In this document: one piece after another, positions 44,906 to 46,040 of the stretch | How positions within the stretch are numbered: position 1 is the first letter of the stretch | Layout: every line of letters starts with the position of its first letter | Source of the DNA: Melioribacteraceae bacterium | GTDB lineage: Bacteria > Bacteroidota > Ignavibacteria > Ignavibacteriales > Melioribacteraceae | Direction: 5' to 3' | NCBI GenBank assembly: GCA_023230485.1 | Contig: JALNXG010000025.1 | Location: forward strand, 1-46,040 | DNA length: 46,040 bases | Made by a program: the position numbers and the translations under genes | The notes under the pieces: generated by a model | The model's input: the letters and a program-made list of their open reading frames with translations, nothing else | Database searches by the model: none | Told to the model about the DNA's origin: nothing

Positions 44906-44932
44906 TTGATATTCATCTTTAGTAAATATCAA
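44906..44932 (+). repeat. 8-bp inverted repeat just before the last gene
   Basis: TTGATATT (44906-44913) and AATATCAA (44925-44932) flank an 11-base spacer and end two bases before the GGGAG ribosome-binding site. It may be a regulator site or an mRNA hairpin. Confidence 0.4.
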
Positions 44933-44947
44933 ATGGGAGTAAACAAT

Positions 44948-46040
44948 ATGAAACTAAAGATTTATTATCTAATCCTTTCCTTAATTCTCTTAACTGCAAC
45001 GAATATTATTTCGCAAGATATTCCAAAATGGAAACTTGATATTAATGAACCGATCGAATACTATGAGTTTATTAATGATGGCAAGCTTCTCTTTATCACG
45101 AGTGGAGAATATGTATGGTGTTATAATGCGGAGACCGGTGCTGAGGCTTGGAAAATGGAAGTTGATGATTTTGAGGAGGTGGGTATAAGTATGCTTATTG
45201 GTGAATTTTATTTAACCAATTCCGATAATAAATTACAAGCTTACGATGCACTAACGGGAAAACTCCTTTGGGAAAATGAATACGATGATGTTGATCAGTC
45301 TGATTTTTCAAGTCTATTCTTTGTTATGAATAATGCAATGATTCATTATGGAGATTATAAATTAGGTGTTGATCTCAATACCGGTAAAGAGATCTACCGA
45401 ATTGAGTTTACTTTTTGGAGCGAGCTTCCTGATTTGGGAACATATAATTATTCTGTTATTGAACCTCAAAAGAAACTTCTTGTATTCGAGGATTCAGAAA
45501 TCTTATCTCTTTATGATATTGCAACTGGTAAAAAATTATATACGGGTGAAGATTATGACGTAAATAGGGATTTAATAAAAAAAGGATTCAAATGGTCGTA
45601 TAGTGATGATAAAGAAACAGGTTTTCTAGCCGTTCTCGATGATGGAGTTGTTTTCTTAGACTTAGTTAATAATAAAGAAATTGCTCGAGTAGAATTTGAT
45701 ATTGATGGAGATAAAAACGTAATAATTCCAACCGCTCAGGGTGTTGCAGTAATGGGTGAGGAAAAACTTATGCACTTTAATTTTAATAATCATAAAATCA
45801 CGGAAGTAAAATTTCCATTCGATGATGTGCGCACATTAAGCTCTGCTAAAGCCGGTGGAAAAGATATTCTAGTACTTGGTCTTGGAGATCAAATGGCTGC
45901 AGTTGATCTTGTCGAAGGAAAGGTTTTGTGGCAGACTAAAGAAGATGATCCTCAATTCGAAGGTTACGCACATCGATATATTGATATGGAAGGGGATAAT
46001 ATTCTTATCGCTTATAGCCGAGCAAGACTTATGTCCTCTG
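44948..46040 (+). CDS. Secreted PQQ-type beta-propeller repeat protein, 3' end outside the window
   Basis: The frame from ATG 44948 stays open to the window edge (364 codons). GGGAG eight bases upstream supports the start. A signal peptide of about 23 residues ends NIISQ. The mature part has repeated blade motifs of the kind W-x-Y-x-A-x-T-G-x-x-x-W (WCYNAETGAEAWKM, AYDALTGKLLWEN, SLYDIATGKKLYTG, AVDLVEGKVLWQT), typical of PQQ-like propellers. The absence of other enzyme motifs in the visible part suggests a binding or scaffold propeller rather than a dehydrogenase. Confidence 0.8.
   Translation, partial: MKLKIYYLILSLILLTATNIISQDIPKWKLDINEPIEYYEFINDGKLLFITSGEYVWCYNAETGAEAWKMEVDDFEEVGISMLIGEFYLTNSDNKLQAYDALTGKLLWENEYDDVDQSDFSSLFFVMNNAMIHYGDYKLGVDLNTGKEIYRIEFTFWSELPDLGTYNYSVIEPQKKLLVFEDSEILSLYDIATGKKLYTGEDYDVNRDLIKKGFKWSYSDDKETGFLAVLDDGVVFLDLVNNKEIARVEFDIDGDKNVIIPTAQGVAVMGEEKLMHFNFNNHKITEVKFPFDDVRTLSSAKAGGKDILVLGLGDQMAAVDLVEGKVLWQTKEDDPQFEGYAHRYIDMEGDNILIAYSRARLMSS

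Noticed and set aside
1..46040. CRISPR array, tRNA, insertion sequence or integrated phage
   Set aside because: No regularly spaced repeats with unique spacers, no cloverleaf-like sequence, no transposase or integrase motifs and no long terminal inverted repeats were found by eye in the intergenic regions.

Overview
The window is AT-rich, densely coded and almost entirely plus-strand. It most likely comes from a free-living member of the Ignavibacteria or a close relative on the Bacteroidota/Chlorobi side. Three things point there. One secreted enzyme ends in a type IX secretion (T9SS) sorting domain with the NYPNPFNPTT motif. Several intergenic regions carry Bacteroidota-style TTG/TAnnTTTG promoter elements. 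Signal peptides and lipoboxes are of the Bacteroidota kind. No tRNA, rRNA, CRISPR array, insertion sequence or phage gene was seen.

Layout. (1) 1-2090: the tail of a small heat-shock protein and htpG, each followed by a terminator. (2) 2225-12087: a polysaccharide operon made of a LacI-type regulator with an operator at its own promoter, a GH94 phosphorylase, a GH144-type glucanase, a 1010-residue unassigned glycosidase-like protein and a second GH144-type enzyme with a T9SS tail. (3) 12124-16248: a complete sugar ABC importer (binding lipoprotein, two permeases, ATPase), then a TetR regulator. (4) 17131-20903: a 46-residue membrane protein, a sodium/solute symporter (SSS), a GHMP sugar kinase and a sugar-phosphate nucleotidyltransferase. 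(5) 20915-26655: a class II aldolase, a lipoprotein aldose 1-epimerase, a cytoplasmic GH3 beta-glucosidase and a second SSS symporter. (6) 26670-37523: an acyl/carboxylate operon containing thiolase, GbsR/MarR regulator, SDR reductase, a KAS III homologue without the canonical His and Asn, a third SSS symporter, acyl-CoA ligase, lipoprotein, outer-membrane barrel and two alpha/beta hydrolases. (7) 37573-41112: an exported enolase-superfamily protein, then zwf and pgl. (8) 41125-46040: a histidine kinase/response regulator pair, a lipoprotein and the start of a secreted beta-propeller protein.

How it may work together. Regions 2-5 read as one sugar-scavenging programme. Secreted GH144-type enzymes would cut a beta-glucan (GH144 members studied so far act on beta-1,2-glucan), the ABC and SSS transporters would import fragments, and cytoplasmic GH94 and GH3 enzymes would finish them, feeding glucose 1-phosphate and glucose towards zwf/pgl. 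Region 6 reads as a separate route that imports, hydrolyses, CoA-activates and converts an unknown acid or ester. The lacI and thiolase promoters share the same unusual geometry, with a 16-bp perfect palindrome starting 7 bp after the -10 box.
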